Origin: Clostridia bacterium
GTDB taxonomy: Bacteria; Bacillota; Clostridia; UMGS1883
Reading direction: 5' to 3'
Assembly: GCA_017505525.1 (NCBI GenBank)
Contig: JAFVPB010000003.1
Coordinates: forward strand, 1-57,666
Length of the DNA stretch: 57,666 bases
Both the position numbers and the translations under genes were made by a program. Below are positions 16,030-26,135 of this stretch, piece after piece; positions within the stretch are counted from its first letter, which is position 1; every line of letters begins with the position of its first letter. A model generated the notes under the pieces. It was not told where the DNA came from. It ran no database searches and worked only from the letters and a program-made list of their open reading frames with translations.

Positions 16030-16974
16030 ATGAAGTTATTTAAGAAAAACGAATTTGTGGAAAAAGATATAAAGAGAGAGGATTTACCAAAGAGCATTAA
16101 GGCAATAATGACGACTATAACAACTCTTCTGTCATTTTCGATGCTGATACCCCTGCTTCTGACGATTTCTGTTTCCTTTACGGATAATGAAACGCTGATG
16201 CTCGAAGGTTATAAGCTTATTCCGTCAAAATGGTCCACAAGTGCATACGAATATCTTTTTAAAGCCGGCTCACAAATCTGGCAGGCATACGGAATATCAA
16301 TCTTTGTTACTATAGTAGGAACTGTTGCAGGACTCTTTGTAATGACGACTTTTGCCTATGCTATAACACGTAACAGCTTTCCGTGGAAAAAGCAGTATGT
16401 AATGTTTGTTTATATAACAATGCTTTTCAGTGGTGGTATGATTCCCATTTATATGATGGTGTCAAACGTACTGGGATTAAGAGATAATATCCTTGCTTTG
16501 ATTTTGCCTCTTTGCGTGAATGGTACATACATACTTATTTTAAGAACATATATGCGTACCTCAGTTCCACCCACTGTTGTTGAAGCGGCAAAAATTGACG
16601 GTGCGGGCGACTGGCGTTGCTTCTGGCAGATAGTGCTTCCTATGTGTAAACCTGTTGTGGCAACAATTGCCCTTTTCCTTGCAGTTGCATATTGGAACGA
16701 CTGGTATCAGGCCTTCCTTTATATAGTGAAAAATGACGATATCGTACCGATACAGCTTCTTTTAAAACGCATTGAGAATGAAATTCAGTATCTTTCCAAT
16801 GCGGCGAACACCGGCCTTACCGGCGTTGAACTTCAACGTCTTAACGAAAACCTTCCCGAGGAGAGTGTAAAGATGGCGTTAGTTGTTATGGTGGTAACAC
16901 CTATTCTGGTAACGTATCCCTTCTTTCAGAAATTCTTCATCAGCGGTATTACAATAGGATCGGTTAAAGAGTAA
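16030..16974 (+). CDS. Sugar ABC transporter permease (YtcP type)
   Basis: The second permease (314 aa) of the importer belongs to the MalG-like side of the family, YtcP branch. It has six predicted membrane segments, and its EAA loop, EAAKIDGAGDWRCFWQ, lies near residue 189. Typical YtcP features are SVSFTDNETL and the C-terminal PFFQKFFISGITIGSVKE. It is preceded by GGAGGTGAA and lies 31 bases after the first permease. The following 53 bases to the binding-protein gene are extremely AT-rich (TTAATTAA repeats), without a terminator. Confidence 0.93.
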   Translation: MKLFKKNEFVEKDIKREDLPKSIKAIMTTITTLLSFSMLIPLLLTISVSFTDNETLMLEGYKLIPSKWSTSAYEYLFKAGSQIWQAYGISIFVTIVGTVAGLFVMTTFAYAITRNSFPWKKQYVMFVYITMLFSGGMIPIYMMVSNVLGLRDNILALILPLCVNGTYILILRTYMRTSVPPTVVEAAKIDGAGDWRCFWQIVLPMCKPVVATIALFLAVAYWNDWYQAFLYIVKNDDIVPIQLLLKRIENEIQYLSNAANTGLTGVELQRLNENLPEESVKMALVVMVVTPILVTYPFFQKFFISGITIGSVKE

Positions 16975-17027
16975 TTAATTTTAATTAATTTATATATCCA
17001 AAATTATTTTAAAGGAGAGAAAAAACT

Positions 17028-18479
17028 ATGAAGAAAAAAATGGTAAAACTCATAAGCCTCGCGCTTGCACTGGTGCTTTGTCTTGCAGTTTTCAGCGGCT
17101 GCGAAAAGAAAACCAGTGATGGCGAATATTACGAAATCGTTTGGTATAACCTTGGCGATACAACTAAGGACCACGAACTTGTAAACGAAAAAATAAACGA
17201 ATACCTTAAAGAAAAGATTGGCGCAACAGTTAAGATGATTAACTTTGGCTACGCCGATTATGAAGAAAAGATGAAGCTTATTATGAACTCAGGTGAAGAA
17301 TTTGACCTTTGCCGTGTTGTGAATTTTGCACATAACGTTGACGGCGGTGCATATCTTCCTCTTAATGACCTTCTTGAATCACACGGTCAGGGCATTCTTG
17401 AAGTTCTTCCTGAATATGCTTGGGATGTTGCAAAATACGATGGCGAGATTTATGCTGCACCCTCAAATAAAGACTGGGGAACACAGTACGTAATAGGATG
17501 CAAAAAATCACTTGTAGAAAAGTATAACTTTGATTTCAGTAATGTTAAATCTCTTGCTGATATGGAGCCATTCCTTGAAATCATCAAGAAAAACGAACCT
17601 ACATATTATCCTACAGATTTAAGAGGTAATGACTACATAAAGAAGCTTCTTCCTTTTGAGCATATCAATAACAGTGTTCTTGGTGCATTTGACCTTCACG
17701 GTGATTACTCTAAGGTTGTAAACTGGATAGAAACAGATGTTGCAAAGGATTTCTTTGATATGATGCACCGTTGGTATCAGAAGGGTTATTTAAGACCAGA
17801 TGCTGATACAGCAACAACAAGTAACGACATTAAATTCTTTATGAACTGCATGGAACTTATTCCTTATCAGGAAGAGCAACTTAATGCCGAAAAGCCCGAA
17901 GATGAGCTGAGAGTATTCATTAACATTGAGGAGCCTATCATTACAACAGCCTATATTCAGGCTTCTATGCAGGCTATTTCAAGAACCTCCAAGAATCCTG
18001 AGAAGACAATGGAATTCCTTAACCTCCTCTACACAGACGAATATCTTCACAACCTCTATGTTTATGGTATTGAAGGACAACACTACTTCCTTGAAGATGA
18101 CGGTATAACCATCAGATACCCCGATGGTGTAAAATCAGTTACCGAAAACGACTACCGTGGAGAAGCTTATACACAGGGTAACCGTTACCTTCTCAAGCTT
18201 TCACCCGGATCGCCCGCAGACCTTTGGGACGCGTATGCAAAGTTTAACGAAGAATCCTTCAAGTCACCTATGCTTGGTTTTACATTTGATATTTCCAATC
18301 TTTCCAGTGAAATTGCAGCTATGAACAATGTATACAAGCAGTATATGCCCGGTCTTACAACAGGTGTTCTTGACCCTGCAACAGCGCTTCCCGAGGCAAT
18401 CGAAAAATTCAAAATTGCAGGCAGCGAAAAGGTGTTTGAGGAACTTCAAAGACAGTATGACGAGTGGAAGAAAAAATAA
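17028..18479 (+). CDS. Extracellular sugar-binding lipoprotein of the ABC importer
   Basis: The 483-aa protein has a lipoprotein signal (FSGC, modified Cys25), so it is tethered outside the membrane and delivers oligosaccharides to the two permeases. It matches the large LplA/YtcQ-type family: the YEIVWYNLGDTTKDHE start, NSGEEFDLCRV, and a C-terminal region ending PEAIEKFKIAGSEKVFEELQRQ, typical of DUF3502-like solute-binding proteins. Length fits the family. It is the last transport gene before the surface-protein block and probably also presents ligand to the YesM-like sensor. The natural ligand, likely a rhamnogalacturonan oligosaccharide, is inferred from context. Confidence 0.92.
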   Translation: MKKKMVKLISLALALVLCLAVFSGCEKKTSDGEYYEIVWYNLGDTTKDHELVNEKINEYLKEKIGATVKMINFGYADYEEKMKLIMNSGEEFDLCRVVNFAHNVDGGAYLPLNDLLESHGQGILEVLPEYAWDVAKYDGEIYAAPSNKDWGTQYVIGCKKSLVEKYNFDFSNVKSLADMEPFLEIIKKNEPTYYPTDLRGNDYIKKLLPFEHINNSVLGAFDLHGDYSKVVNWIETDVAKDFFDMMHRWYQKGYLRPDADTATTSNDIKFFMNCMELIPYQEEQLNAEKPEDELRVFINIEEPIITTAYIQASMQAISRTSKNPEKTMEFLNLLYTDEYLHNLYVYGIEGQHYFLEDDGITIRYPDGVKSVTENDYRGEAYTQGNRYLLKLSPGSPADLWDAYAKFNEESFKSPMLGFTFDISNLSSEIAAMNNVYKQYMPGLTTGVLDPATALPEAIEKFKIAGSEKVFEELQRQYDEWKKK

Positions 18480-18512
18480 TTCTTTCACTGAATTAAGAAA
18501 GCAGGTAACTTT

Positions 18513-21500
18513 ATGAAGAAAATAATCAGCTTACTTTTATCTGCAATAATGCTTTTTGCATCATTTTCAGTACTCGCCGAAGAGGTTAAATATAACCCCT
18601 TCGACGATGTGCCGATTTCTCATTATGCATATGAGGAGATATCCTTCCTCTACCTTTGGGATATAATCAACGGTAAAAGCGAAAAAATCTTTGCTCCTGA
18701 GGAACCCATAAAGAGAGAGGAATTTGCAAAAGTAATTGCAGCAAGCCTCGAATGTGAGCTTAGCACAAACACCGGCAGCTTTATTGATGTTGTACCCGGC
18801 AGCTGGTATGAACCCTATGTAGAAACCACAAAAGAGATGGATATTTACAAGGGCATCAGGGAAAATGAATTCGGTGTAGGTCAGTATGTAACAAAGCAGG
18901 ACTGCGCAGTGTTGATGGCACGCCTTAGCGAAATTCTTGTTCCCGTATTTATCGAGGAAACCTCTGAGGTTATTCCCGCAGATATGGAATCCGTTGCAGA
19001 TTATGCAAAGGATGCAGTAAAAGAGCTTTGCCACCGCAATGTAATTAAGCTCAGCGAGGGCGAAAGCTTTAACCCCACTGCACCTGCTACCCGTGCACAG
19101 GTTTGCCAGATGCTTTTTGGCGTTGTGTCGCAGGCAGACCCCCTTTGGGATACAGAGCATCAGTGGTGGAACTTCTCTAAGCCTATCCCGGATGATAAGC
19201 TTACAGAGCAGATGCCTAAGCCCTATGATGTAAATAACTACCGTCAGCAGGTGCTTGGCACATACGATTTTGAAAGCGATGACCTTGGTGTATTTGAGCT
19301 GGGTTATTGTCCCGGAAAATGGGAAATTGTTGATGGTGAGGGTGTTGACGGCTCCAAGTGTGTTCGTGTAGAAATGCCCGATTCAGGCTATACACAGTAT
19401 CAGCTTGCATTCGTTGACCATAATGCAAAACCCGGTGACTGGTATTCCTATAAGGCAAAATTCAAGACTGTGGGTTGTACCACAACAGGTTCAATCAGCC
19501 CCCTCGTTCAGATATACGGCGACGACGGAAAGTGGCTTACAGAAGACAATAAGCAAAAAGCTAACGACAAGAATATGCAGGACGGAGAATGGGTTGAGCG
19601 TTCAGGTATCGTTACAATCCCTCGTGAGGCGAATACCCTTGACGATGGTGACGATTTCTATACAGTGCGTATCCACGCATTTATGAGTGGTATGGCTCCC
19701 GGCAGCGTAGCTTATATGGACGATATGGAGCTTACAAAGGTGCTTTTTGACCCCATGGAAACAGCTCTCGTTACACCCAACTATAAGGGTATGATTTACG
19801 GTAACGACGGCGTAAGCGATATCAATCTGCGTGTATGGCTTTATGATTATAGCGGTGGCTTTGATATAAGCGACTGGAAGCTTGAAAACCGCATCATCGA
19901 CGCAGAAGATAACGTATATGCAACAAGCGAGATGGAAAACCTCACTAAGGAAATGGAGGTTACCTTCTCCTCCAATGTTTTAGAGCTTAACAAGGATTAT
20001 TATTTGGAAACAAAGCTTATTTCCAAATCCACAGGCGAGCTTATGAACGAAACGGAATGGACACTTCGTGTGAGAGAGAAGGACTACCGTCCACTTTATT
20101 CCTTTGATAAATACAATCGTCTGGTAAAGGACGGAGAAATTATCTTCCCCCAGATGCAATATACCTGGACCAATGAATTGCTTGCGTATGAAGACCATCT
20201 GGCACTTAATAAAGGAAGAAATACAGATACTATATCTATGGGTGAAATATTCCACCGTGCAGGCTATAATACATTGCGTGCACAGAATCTCCGTAAGCTG
20301 ATGGAAGAGGAAGGGCTTACAGGAAAGCTTGGCTTTGCAGGCTTTGTATTCAGCCATATGTACTCCCACCTTCCAGGTGACGGTGCAGTTAAGACCCAGC
20401 CTGAAATGCGTGACCTTATTGAGCAGTTCTGTGAACGTTTCAAGGATGACCCGCTTCTCTTCTGTTATTATAACTGGGACGAAGAAAACCCTGTGCGTTA
20501 CGGTCCTGAGCTTAAATGGCAGGCGGATATTCAGTCAAATGCTGACCCCGACCATCCCAACTACGGCATATTGGACGAACTTCACGAAGGCCGTCCCGGC
20601 GTATATTCAAAGACAGCCGACATTATCGGTCACGACCCCTATATATGTACGGGTAAGGAAAATCAGGATCTTGGAGCAGTATATAGAAGAATCAAACTTC
20701 TCCACGAGCTTGCCCCCAATAAGCCGCAGTCAGTCTGCTTACAGGGCTTCTGGTTTAAGAAGAGAGGAGACCTTCGCGGACCTACGCAGCAGGAATACCG
20801 CAATATGGTGTGGCAGTCAATCTATGCAGGCGTTTCATTGATTGATAACTACGCTATTACCGACTGTGTAAGGGATCCCTGGGGTGGTAAGGATTATACG
20901 CAAATCTGGGAAGAGCAGATGCTTGTGTATGACGAGGTTGCTTATATGAAGCCCGTTATCCTTTCCCGTGAGCCTGCGCCATACTACGAAACAAAGGGTG
21001 GCGGACAGTGGCTCAATACAATGGCTCGCCGTTATGACGGAGAAAGCTACGTTTTTACACTTAATAGCGAAGATGCATCAAAACAATTCCGTCTTTACCT
21101 CGACGGCGTTACAAAGATTAAGGGTATGTACACCGATAAGGAATATACTGCCGACGAGAATGGTTGGTTCAAGATTGACCTTGACGCATACGAGGTAGAA
21201 ATATTTAAGTTCGACCAGGCAGATTACAAGTCGCCACATGCTGAACTTATTCGTTTTGGTGTATCAAATGGTAATCATTCATACACTGTAACAGACCGTG
21301 AAAAGGAAATTCCCGTTATCAACGTTGATGATGATGCGCAACAGCTTGATTTCCTTGCAACAATCAGCGATTATGCAACTGTTTATCTCAACGGACAGGA
21401 AATGGGAACACTCAGCGACATTGAAAAGGTCGGCATAAGCGGCAAGGTAAGTATTGCAGGTCTTGATACCATTACTGTTAAGGTAGTATCAGAAGACGGC

Positions 21501-21548
21501 AGATTTACAAGTGAAAAGACTTATGCGATTTCTCGTATAAACAAGTAA
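18513..21548 (+). CDS. SLH-anchored surface protein with TIM-barrel hydrolase-like domain
   Basis: The 1011-aa secreted protein has a signal peptide (1-22) and three N-terminal SLH domains (about 28-75, 86-137, 155-205), which bind wall polymers. A beta-sandwich similar to CBM4/9-type sugar-binding modules follows (about 245-410), then a linking beta domain, a TIM-barrel-like region (about 540-850), and a C-terminal beta domain. The barrel contains a conserved DEEN (Asp656-Glu657-Glu658) and RGPTQQEYRNMVWQ, resembling late strands of clan GH-A enzymes. I cannot assign a CAZy family. A close paralogue without SLH lies at 30603-33374. It is probably a cell-surface glycoside hydrolase for the locus substrate. 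Confidence 0.85.
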   Translation: MKKIISLLLSAIMLFASFSVLAEEVKYNPFDDVPISHYAYEEISFLYLWDIINGKSEKIFAPEEPIKREEFAKVIAASLECELSTNTGSFIDVVPGSWYEPYVETTKEMDIYKGIRENEFGVGQYVTKQDCAVLMARLSEILVPVFIEETSEVIPADMESVADYAKDAVKELCHRNVIKLSEGESFNPTAPATRAQVCQMLFGVVSQADPLWDTEHQWWNFSKPIPDDKLTEQMPKPYDVNNYRQQVLGTYDFESDDLGVFELGYCPGKWEIVDGEGVDGSKCVRVEMPDSGYTQYQLAFVDHNAKPGDWYSYKAKFKTVGCTTTGSISPLVQIYGDDGKWLTEDNKQKANDKNMQDGEWVERSGIVTIPREANTLDDGDDFYTVRIHAFMSGMAPGSVAYMDDMELTKVLFDPMETALVTPNYKGMIYGNDGVSDINLRVWLYDYSGGFDISDWKLENRIIDAEDNVYATSEMENLTKEMEVTFSSNVLELNKDYYLETKLISKSTGELMNETEWTLRVREKDYRPLYSFDKYNRLVKDGEIIFPQMQYTWTNELLAYEDHLALNKGRNTDTISMGEIFHRAGYNTLRAQNLRKLMEEEGLTGKLGFAGFVFSHMYSHLPGDGAVKTQPEMRDLIEQFCERFKDDPLLFCYYNWDEENPVRYGPELKWQADIQSNADPDHPNYGILDELHEGRPGVYSKTADIIGHDPYICTGKENQDLGAVYRRIKLLHELAPNKPQSVCLQGFWFKKRGDLRGPTQQEYRNMVWQSIYAGVSLIDNYAITDCVRDPWGGKDYTQIWEEQMLVYDEVAYMKPVILSREPAPYYETKGGGQWLNTMARRYDGESYVFTLNSEDASKQFRLYLDGVTKIKGMYTDKEYTADENGWFKIDLDAYEVEIFKFDQADYKSPHAELIRFGVSNGNHSYTVTDREKEIPVINVDDDAQQLDFLATISDYATVYLNGQEMGTLSDIEKVGISGKVSIAGLDTITVKVVSEDGRFTSEKTYAISRINK

Positions 21549-21561
21549 AGGAGGGGACAAA

Positions 21562-23361
21562 ATGTCTGCATTTAAGAAATTGGCAGTTTTAGTGCTGGCT
21601 ATGGTAATGGCAACAGTATGCGTATGCCCTGTATTTGCGGAAGACAGCATATTTGATACCAGTGCCACCGGTAGCGGAATAAAAGATACAGACGGATATA
21701 TTACCGTAAAGGGTTCCCTCTCGCTTGACGGAGGAATCCCCGTAACAATTATTGTAGCAACCAGAATTCTCGACGGAGAAGAGGATGTTACAGCAACGCA
21801 AATCAAGAATAACTTTTTAAACGTGGTTGAATATACGCGTACCATTACTCTTCCCGATAGTGGAAATATTGACCTTGCTTTTTATGTGAACGATTCTATG
21901 GACACAGGCTGGGCAAACGTGTATGTCAGCTACAATGGTGGCGAGGAGCTTGAGCTTATCGGCGAATTTGAGCACGTAGGCAGAGAAGATATCAATAACC
22001 TGCTTGCTAAATTCAATAACTATGAAGCAAGCACATATCCCGGCACTATCCTTACTGATATGGAGGGTGAAAACACCGAGGACGATATAAAGGGTGATGA
22101 AATCCTCAAAAAAATCGGTGCCGATATTGATGCTTATACGGCAATAACCGCGAAGACTGATTTTGCAACAATTCTTCATGGATATAAACCTGCAGAAGGT
22201 GGCTTTACAGCACCGGTGCTCATCGAAAAATTCAACGAGGCTGTTGCCTGGATGGAACTGAGAGAAAGCAGCGATACTTTATCTGTTTTGAGCAAATACA
22301 ACGAGGTTTACTGGAATGTAGACATTGAAGAGGACTCAGACTTTGATTCTCTATCCGAGGAAGCAAAGGCCGAAATCCTCAGCTATGTAAAGACAGGCGG
22401 CTTTGTAGCGGCGCAAGCTCTTGAAGATGGCTTTGAAGAAAAAGTAGTGCTTGCTATTTTTAAAGCGGCTACAGACAGAAATGTTTTGGAAGAGCTTTTT
22501 GCTAATGCAGCATATGCCGAGTACTTTGAAACAGTAAACGAGCTGATTGCAGATGCAAATCTTAAGGGCAAAAAACAGATTAATATGATGAACTACATCG
22601 TTGATAACAGGGAAACAGCGACAACCATTGAAAAACTTGAAGAATTGGTTGAAAAGGCTATCAAGAAATATTCCGGAGATGATGGCGGTGGTGGAAGCCC
22701 ATCCCGTCCCAGCCCCAGCCCCGACAACGATAAGACAACCAGCAATATCGTGGTAAAGGTTCCCTCGGCAGAGGTTAGCCAGCCGGATGAGCCGAGTTTA
22801 CCTGAAGCACCCAAGCATCCTTTTAAGGATGTACCGGCAGGTCATTGGGCAGAAAGTTACATCGTTCAGATGTATAACGAAGGAATTATCAACGGTAAAT
22901 CAAGTGAAAGCTTCGCACCCAGTGATAAAATCAACCGTCAGGATTTCGTAAAAATGATTGTTGAAGCTCTTGATATAGCAAAAGTTTCCGAGGAAAGCAC
23001 CTTTGACGATGTAGAAAAGGGAAGCTTTTATGAAACATACATTATGTCGGCAGTTAACGCAGGCATAATTAACGGCGTAAGTGATACCACTTTTGGTATG
23101 GCATCCGTTATCAAGAGACAGGACGTAGCCGTAATCCTCAGCAGAGCTATCGCTGAAAAGCTTGGCGAAAATGCAGGCGCAGGAAAGAGCTTTGCTGACG
23201 ATGGGGAAATTCCCGAATATGCAAAAGAAGCAGTTGAGATGGTATCCTCCTGCGGATTATTCGTAGGTGATGACGCAGGCAAGTTTAATCCTGCAAACGG
23301 TCTTTCAAGAGCGGAAGCGGCAGCGCTCATCTCACGCTTGTTGGCGTTTATAAATGAGTAA
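21562..23361 (+). CDS. SLH-domain surface protein of unknown function
   Basis: The 599-aa protein has a signal peptide, an N-terminal Ig-like domain (about 30-145), a helical acidic middle region, a Gly/Ser/Pro linker (GDDGGGGSPSRPSPSP, near residue 375), and three C-terminal SLH domains (about 415-465, 477-525, 537-598). All three SLH units carry the expected F-x-D-V start and the conserved NG/INGV centre. The N-terminal Ig-like part resembles the N-terminus of the metallophosphatase at 52267. No catalytic motif is seen. It is likely a wall-bound scaffold or binding protein beside the anchored hydrolase. It lies 13 bases after that gene with a strong GGAGGGG site. Confidence 0.8.
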   Translation: MSAFKKLAVLVLAMVMATVCVCPVFAEDSIFDTSATGSGIKDTDGYITVKGSLSLDGGIPVTIIVATRILDGEEDVTATQIKNNFLNVVEYTRTITLPDSGNIDLAFYVNDSMDTGWANVYVSYNGGEELELIGEFEHVGREDINNLLAKFNNYEASTYPGTILTDMEGENTEDDIKGDEILKKIGADIDAYTAITAKTDFATILHGYKPAEGGFTAPVLIEKFNEAVAWMELRESSDTLSVLSKYNEVYWNVDIEEDSDFDSLSEEAKAEILSYVKTGGFVAAQALEDGFEEKVVLAIFKAATDRNVLEELFANAAYAEYFETVNELIADANLKGKKQINMMNYIVDNRETATTIEKLEELVEKAIKKYSGDDGGGGSPSRPSPSPDNDKTTSNIVVKVPSAEVSQPDEPSLPEAPKHPFKDVPAGHWAESYIVQMYNEGIINGKSSESFAPSDKINRQDFVKMIVEALDIAKVSEESTFDDVEKGSFYETYIMSAVNAGIINGVSDTTFGMASVIKRQDVAVILSRAIAEKLGENAGAGKSFADDGEIPEYAKEAVEMVSSCGLFVGDDAGKFNPANGLSRAEAAALISRLLAFINE

Positions 23362-23385
23362 GGAAAGGAAACAGGAGGTGTAATT

Positions 23386-26112
23386 ATGAAGAAAAAAATA
23401 ATAGCACTCAGTTTAGTGCTGATACTTTTGATTTCTTTTTCGAGCTTTGTGACAGTATCTGCTAAAACACAGCATGATGAACAGCTTTACATTGATTTGG
23501 GAATACTTCCCGAAAAACAGACCTATGGTCTTATAAAGCCTTCTCTTACAAGAGAGCAGTTTGCAGGTATCCTTGTAAGGATGCAGTCCATTGACGGGCT
23601 TGCTGCTCCTGAAACAGACAAGGCAAAAGACGTGGGAAAAAGCATTTACAGAGCGGAAATCGACTACTGCCTGACAGGGGGATATTTCCTCCTTGATGGC
23701 AAGGGAAATTTCAACCCAACAGCCCCCATCAGTTACAATGACGCAATCCGTGCCCTTGTAACAGCACTGGGTTACGACGTGGTCGTTACTGATAAAACAT
23801 CTGACAGCGAGTATGTGGCAGTTGCCAATAAAATTGGAATTCTTAAAGGAGTAAGAGTTGCTGACTCTGAAAAGCTTACATATAACGAGCTTTACCAAAT
23901 GGTAACTCTTAGTATGAAGGTAGGTCTGCCTGTTCACGAGCTTATCTCTGATTATAGCGTTGAAACTCTTTACGACAGACTTAAAGTTACAGAATACCAA
24001 GGCACACTTCTTGCCAACAGCAGACGCAGCATTGGCACAGAGCGTACTGCGGCAAACATTGTAAACATCGACGAAACAGAATACAAGGTAGCCGTTGATG
24101 TTCCTGATGAACTTGTGGGTGTTGAGGTTGTATACTATCTTCAGGATGAAGTTATTGTGAGCATCTCTTCCAAAGCGAGTGTTACAACTCTTGAACTTAC
24201 ACCCGCTGAAATTGAAGATGTAAGCGATAACGGCAGTTATATCACGATAAAAACAAACATCGACCCTGAAACCATAAAGGTTCAGAAATCAGCCATAGCC
24301 ATTGTCAATAATGAAACAAAGGCTCCCTCCAAGGCTCTTTTTGACAACCTTAAGGACGGACATGTAACCTTTGTTGATGAGGGCAATAACGGCACATACG
24401 ATGTTATTCATATGGAAATTGCAAAGACTATTGCCGTTGATGCGATTTCAACATCATCTGTTTCAATGCGTGCGAAATACACGGATGAGCTTATCAAACT
24501 TAAAGAAGCCGAGGATTGTATCGAGGTTTATAAAAACGGAAAGGCGATAGCATTTTCAGACATTCAAAAAGACAGCATTGCAAGCATTGTATGCGATAGC
24601 TTCTCCTTTGACGAAAATGGTGATATTGTATATGACTACAACAAAATCACCTGGGCAAAGATTTATGTTTCGGATATTAAAATAAGCGGAAACGTGGATT
24701 CGAAGAAAGATGATTACATCTATATTGATGATATGGATTATCTTACCACATATTCCTTTAACAAGCTTGTTTCGAACGGAGATAAGGATGATGCAGAGCT
24801 TGGCGATTATGTTGAAGCGTATATCGACTCATGGGGATATATTGCAGATATCGTTGTTGATAAAACATACGGCGGATATGATTACGGATACCTTATCTAT
24901 GCCGCTGCAGAAAACACCGGAATGAGAGAAAGTTTGAAAGTAAAGATTATGAATTCCGAGGGCGTAATCACAATTTACGAAACCAGCAACAAATTTATTG
25001 TTGACGGCGTACCCTTTAAGGAAAAGAGTACTGTATTTGACGTTGGCGGAGAGAGTGATGTTGACCTTCAGAAGAGGCAGCCTGTTTCATTCCGCGTTGC
25101 AAAGGACGGAAAGCTTAAGGCTATTGATACAGTGATTCTTTCTCCCAAGGAAAGCAACTCCACACTTACAGTATCACGTGAATTTAATCCCTACGAGTTA
25201 GGTAATGATAAGGTAAGGTTGAGAAATTCTGTTGTTAACAAGCAGTATGCAATTGGTTCCGATTGCATAGTATTTGTTGATAACGCAGGTCTTGGTCTGG
25301 ATAATCCATCGGATTATAATTTCTCCGTTCGTGCAGCCAATAGATTTGCAGGTTCATCATATCAGTATATCGGTCTTTACGATGCAGATGATATGGGATC
25401 GGCAAAATGCGCTGTTGTTTACAATGCTTACGACCCAGACGAGCTTATTTCAGGCGAGAGCGAGGTTCGTGAATCCCTTAGTTATCAGACAAAATCTTAT
25501 ATGGTAGCGAATATCGCTGTAAGTCGCGACAGCAAGGGTAACAGGTCTTACAAAATTTCTCTTGCAAACCAGGCGGGTGTGAAAACTTATAACACAGATA
25601 GCACCGAGTCTCTTGCTGCGTATTCTATCCGTGATGTAAACGACTGGATACTTACAGTCAATAGTGGTAACAGACCAAATACTGAAGTGCTTGACCTGTA
25701 TAAAATAGATGTAGAAAATCTAGCATCTCTTCTTAAAAAAGGAGATATTGTCCGCTTTACTACAGGCGACAGCGGTAACATTAACTACATCGAACGTATC
25801 CTCAAATTCAGCGAGGTAAAGGATACCTATGTTCCTATGACAGGTACTTCGGGAACTCATATGATGTTTGCTAAGCTTCTGAAAACCTCCAAGGATTTGT
25901 TCAAGTATGAAAATCCCAGTGGCGGAGCAGAAGAAATTTTCAGCACTATCGGCTATGAAAGCGTAGTGGTATATGATATGGAAAATGAAACTGTTTCCGT
26001 TGTAAAAGGTCTTTCCACTCTTCCCAACTCCTCAACAGGCGATACGGTTAAGGTTTGGATGCGTGACTATGACGGCGGCGGCGTACAAGAATTCTTTGTA
26101 TATAAATACTAA
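23386..26112 (+). CDS. Large secreted S-layer-like protein with N-terminal SLH-type region
   Basis: The 908-aa protein has a signal peptide (1-26) and a divergent SLH-type region (about 30-190), recognisable by LTREQFAGILVRM, GKGNFNPTAPISYNDAIRAL and the third unit ending LTYNELYQMVTLSM. The remaining ~700 residues are beta-rich, with many short Asp/Lys turns and no known enzyme motif. This N-terminal SLH plus long beta region matches S-layer or S-layer-associated proteins of clostridia that carry two or three degenerate SLH repeats. It sits in the middle of the surface-protein operon, so it may be a structural scaffold for the other proteins. I do not recognise a specific family. Confidence 0.75.
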   Translation: MKKKIIALSLVLILLISFSSFVTVSAKTQHDEQLYIDLGILPEKQTYGLIKPSLTREQFAGILVRMQSIDGLAAPETDKAKDVGKSIYRAEIDYCLTGGYFLLDGKGNFNPTAPISYNDAIRALVTALGYDVVVTDKTSDSEYVAVANKIGILKGVRVADSEKLTYNELYQMVTLSMKVGLPVHELISDYSVETLYDRLKVTEYQGTLLANSRRSIGTERTAANIVNIDETEYKVAVDVPDELVGVEVVYYLQDEVIVSISSKASVTTLELTPAEIEDVSDNGSYITIKTNIDPETIKVQKSAIAIVNNETKAPSKALFDNLKDGHVTFVDEGNNGTYDVIHMEIAKTIAVDAISTSSVSMRAKYTDELIKLKEAEDCIEVYKNGKAIAFSDIQKDSIASIVCDSFSFDENGDIVYDYNKITWAKIYVSDIKISGNVDSKKDDYIYIDDMDYLTTYSFNKLVSNGDKDDAELGDYVEAYIDSWGYIADIVVDKTYGGYDYGYLIYAAAENTGMRESLKVKIMNSEGVITIYETSNKFIVDGVPFKEKSTVFDVGGESDVDLQKRQPVSFRVAKDGKLKAIDTVILSPKESNSTLTVSREFNPYELGNDKVRLRNSVVNKQYAIGSDCIVFVDNAGLGLDNPSDYNFSVRAANRFAGSSYQYIGLYDADDMGSAKCAVVYNAYDPDELISGESEVRESLSYQTKSYMVANIAVSRDSKGNRSYKISLANQAGVKTYNTDSTESLAAYSIRDVNDWILTVNSGNRPNTEVLDLYKIDVENLASLLKKGDIVRFTTGDSGNINYIERILKFSEVKDTYVPMTGTSGTHMMFAKLLKTSKDLFKYENPSGGAEEIFSTIGYESVVVYDMENETVSVVKGLSTLPNSSTGDTVKVWMRDYDGGGVQEFFVYKY

Positions 26113-26135
26113 GACAGGAAGAAAGGAGAAAAATT

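Noticed and set aside
16973-17000. TTAATTAA repeats between the permease and binding-protein genes, considered as an operator or terminator
   Set aside because: The stretch is simple AT-rich sequence without a stable stem or promoter spacing. Nothing specific can be claimed.
21504-21513. A TTTACAAGTG match to the operator motif
   Set aside because: It is a single copy inside the end of a coding region (codons TTT ACA AGT), with no partner at 19-21 bases and no -10 box at the right distance.
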